A stretch of 5,687 nt of DNA from Pseudomonadota bacterium (GTDB lineage Bacteria; Pseudomonadota; Alphaproteobacteria; Rhizobiales; Devosiaceae). A model generated the notes under the pieces. It searched no databases, was not told where the DNA came from, and worked only from the letters and a program-made list of their open reading frames with translations. Below are positions 5,052 through 5,687 of the stretch, piece after piece (the first letter of the stretch is position 1; each line of letters begins with the position of its first letter). Both the position numbers and the translations under genes were made by a program. The stretch is taken from contig JAEZFJ010000002.1 in NCBI GenBank assembly GCA_023437755.1, positions 1-5,687 on the forward strand. The letters run 5' to 3'.

Positions 5052-5687
5052 GATCGACAGGCTCTCTCTGCGCTACGGGCGTCATCTGGCACTTGAGGAT
5101 GTCTCCGTCCGCGTCCTGCCAGGCGAAACCGTGGTCATCCTGGGCGCCAACGGTGCTGGCAAGTCCTCGCTGCTCAAGGCGATCGCCGGCCTCGCGAACC
5201 CCGACAGCGGATCGCGGGTGACCCTGGACGGCAAATCCCTCCTCGGCCTGCCGCCGCACGAAATTCCGGAAGCCGGTATCGCCCTGGTCCCGGAGGGACG
5301 AGGGGTGTTTGGTGATCTCAATGTGGGTGAAAATCTGTTGCTCGGTGCCAATCCGCGCCGCGCCCGCGCCACCGAGGCCCAGCGCCTCGACCTTGTCTAT
5401 GAGCTCTTTCCGCGTCTGGCGGAGCGCAAGCGGCAGATCGTGCGGACCATGTCGGGGGGCGAGCAGCAGATGGTTGCCATCGGGCGCGCCCTGATGAGCA
5501 ACCCCAGATATCTCATGCTCGACGAGCCCAGCCTCGGGCTTGCGCCCATCGTCGTCACCGAGCTGTTTGCAGCGCTCAAGCGGGTGCAGCAGACCGGAGT
5601 GGCCCTGCTCCTCGTCGAGCAGAACGTATCAATTTCCCTTTCGATCTCGGACCGCGGCTACCTCATGGAGGCGGGGCGGATCGTGGG
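5044..5687 (+). CDS. HAAT ABC transporter ATP-binding protein, LivF-like (3' end cut off by the window)
   Basis: An open frame of 214 complete codons running off the window; LivF proteins are about 233-240 residues, so only around twenty are missing. It is the second ATPase of the importer. Motifs: Walker A GANGAGKSS (34-42); LivF-specific VPEGRGVF at the Q-loop (82-89, Glu84 where most ABC proteins have Gln; usually VPEGRR); canonical signature MSGGEQQM (136-143); Walker B YLMLDE (156-161) followed by PSLGLAP; and LLVEQN with Gln193 at the switch-histidine place, both substitutions being typical of LivF. The ATG at 5044 overlaps the end of the livG-like gene by 8 bp and has GGAG at 5034-5037 with a 6-nt spacer, which implies translational coupling. 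LivF identity is firm from VPEGR plus VEQN. What follows downstream cannot be seen. Confidence 0.93.
   Translation, partial: MLEIDRLSLRYGRHLALEDVSVRVLPGETVVILGANGAGKSSLLKAIAGLANPDSGSRVTLDGKSLLGLPPHEIPEAGIALVPEGRGVFGDLNVGENLLLGANPRRARATEAQRLDLVYELFPRLAERKRQIVRTMSGGEQQMVAIGRALMSNPRYLMLDEPSLGLAPIVVTELFAALKRVQQTGVALLLVEQNVSISLSISDRGYLMEAGRIV

Overview
The window holds a compact HAAT-type ABC importer cassette (hydrophobic/branched-chain amino acid transport family, TC 3.A.1.4), with a divergently transcribed AraC-family regulator beside it. The GC-rich coding (roughly 60-65% by eye), the codon choice and the gene style suggest an alphaproteobacterium, most plausibly of the Rhizobiales/Hyphomicrobiales. 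This is inferred from protein flavour only; no rRNA or other marker is present.

Layout: positions 1-161 carry no supported gene and contain several short GC-rich inverted repeats, where the regulator transcript would end. An AraC/XylS-type regulator lies on the minus strand (162-1052). A 147-bp divergent intergenic region (1053-1199) follows. It holds a perfect 15-bp palindrome, two weaker hairpins and a strong AGGAGG ribosome binding site. On the plus strand come a Sec-exported periplasmic binding protein (1200-2429), a 92-bp spacer with a strong 12-bp hairpin, then LivH-like permease (2522-3397), LivM-like permease (3394-4326), LivG-like ATPase (GTG start, 4323-5051) and LivF-like ATPase (5044 to the window edge, 3' end missing). 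The last four genes overlap by 4, 4 and 8 bp and look translationally coupled.

How it works: the binding protein captures a small solute in the periplasm and delivers it to the LivH/LivM heterodimer, and LivG/LivF power import. The ligand cannot be read from sequence. HAAT systems carry branched-chain amino acids, but also amides, urea and aromatic acids. The AraC-type regulator, whose C-terminal half resembles PobR-like activators, hints at a catabolic rather than a housekeeping role.

The most notable departures from the ordinary are the LivG ABC signature (LTYIDQ, lacking the usual glycine), which makes the two composite ATP sites strongly asymmetric; the intergenic hairpin between binding protein and permeases; and the palindrome in the divergent promoter region. 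I see no mobile element, CRISPR, RNA gene or wholly new system.
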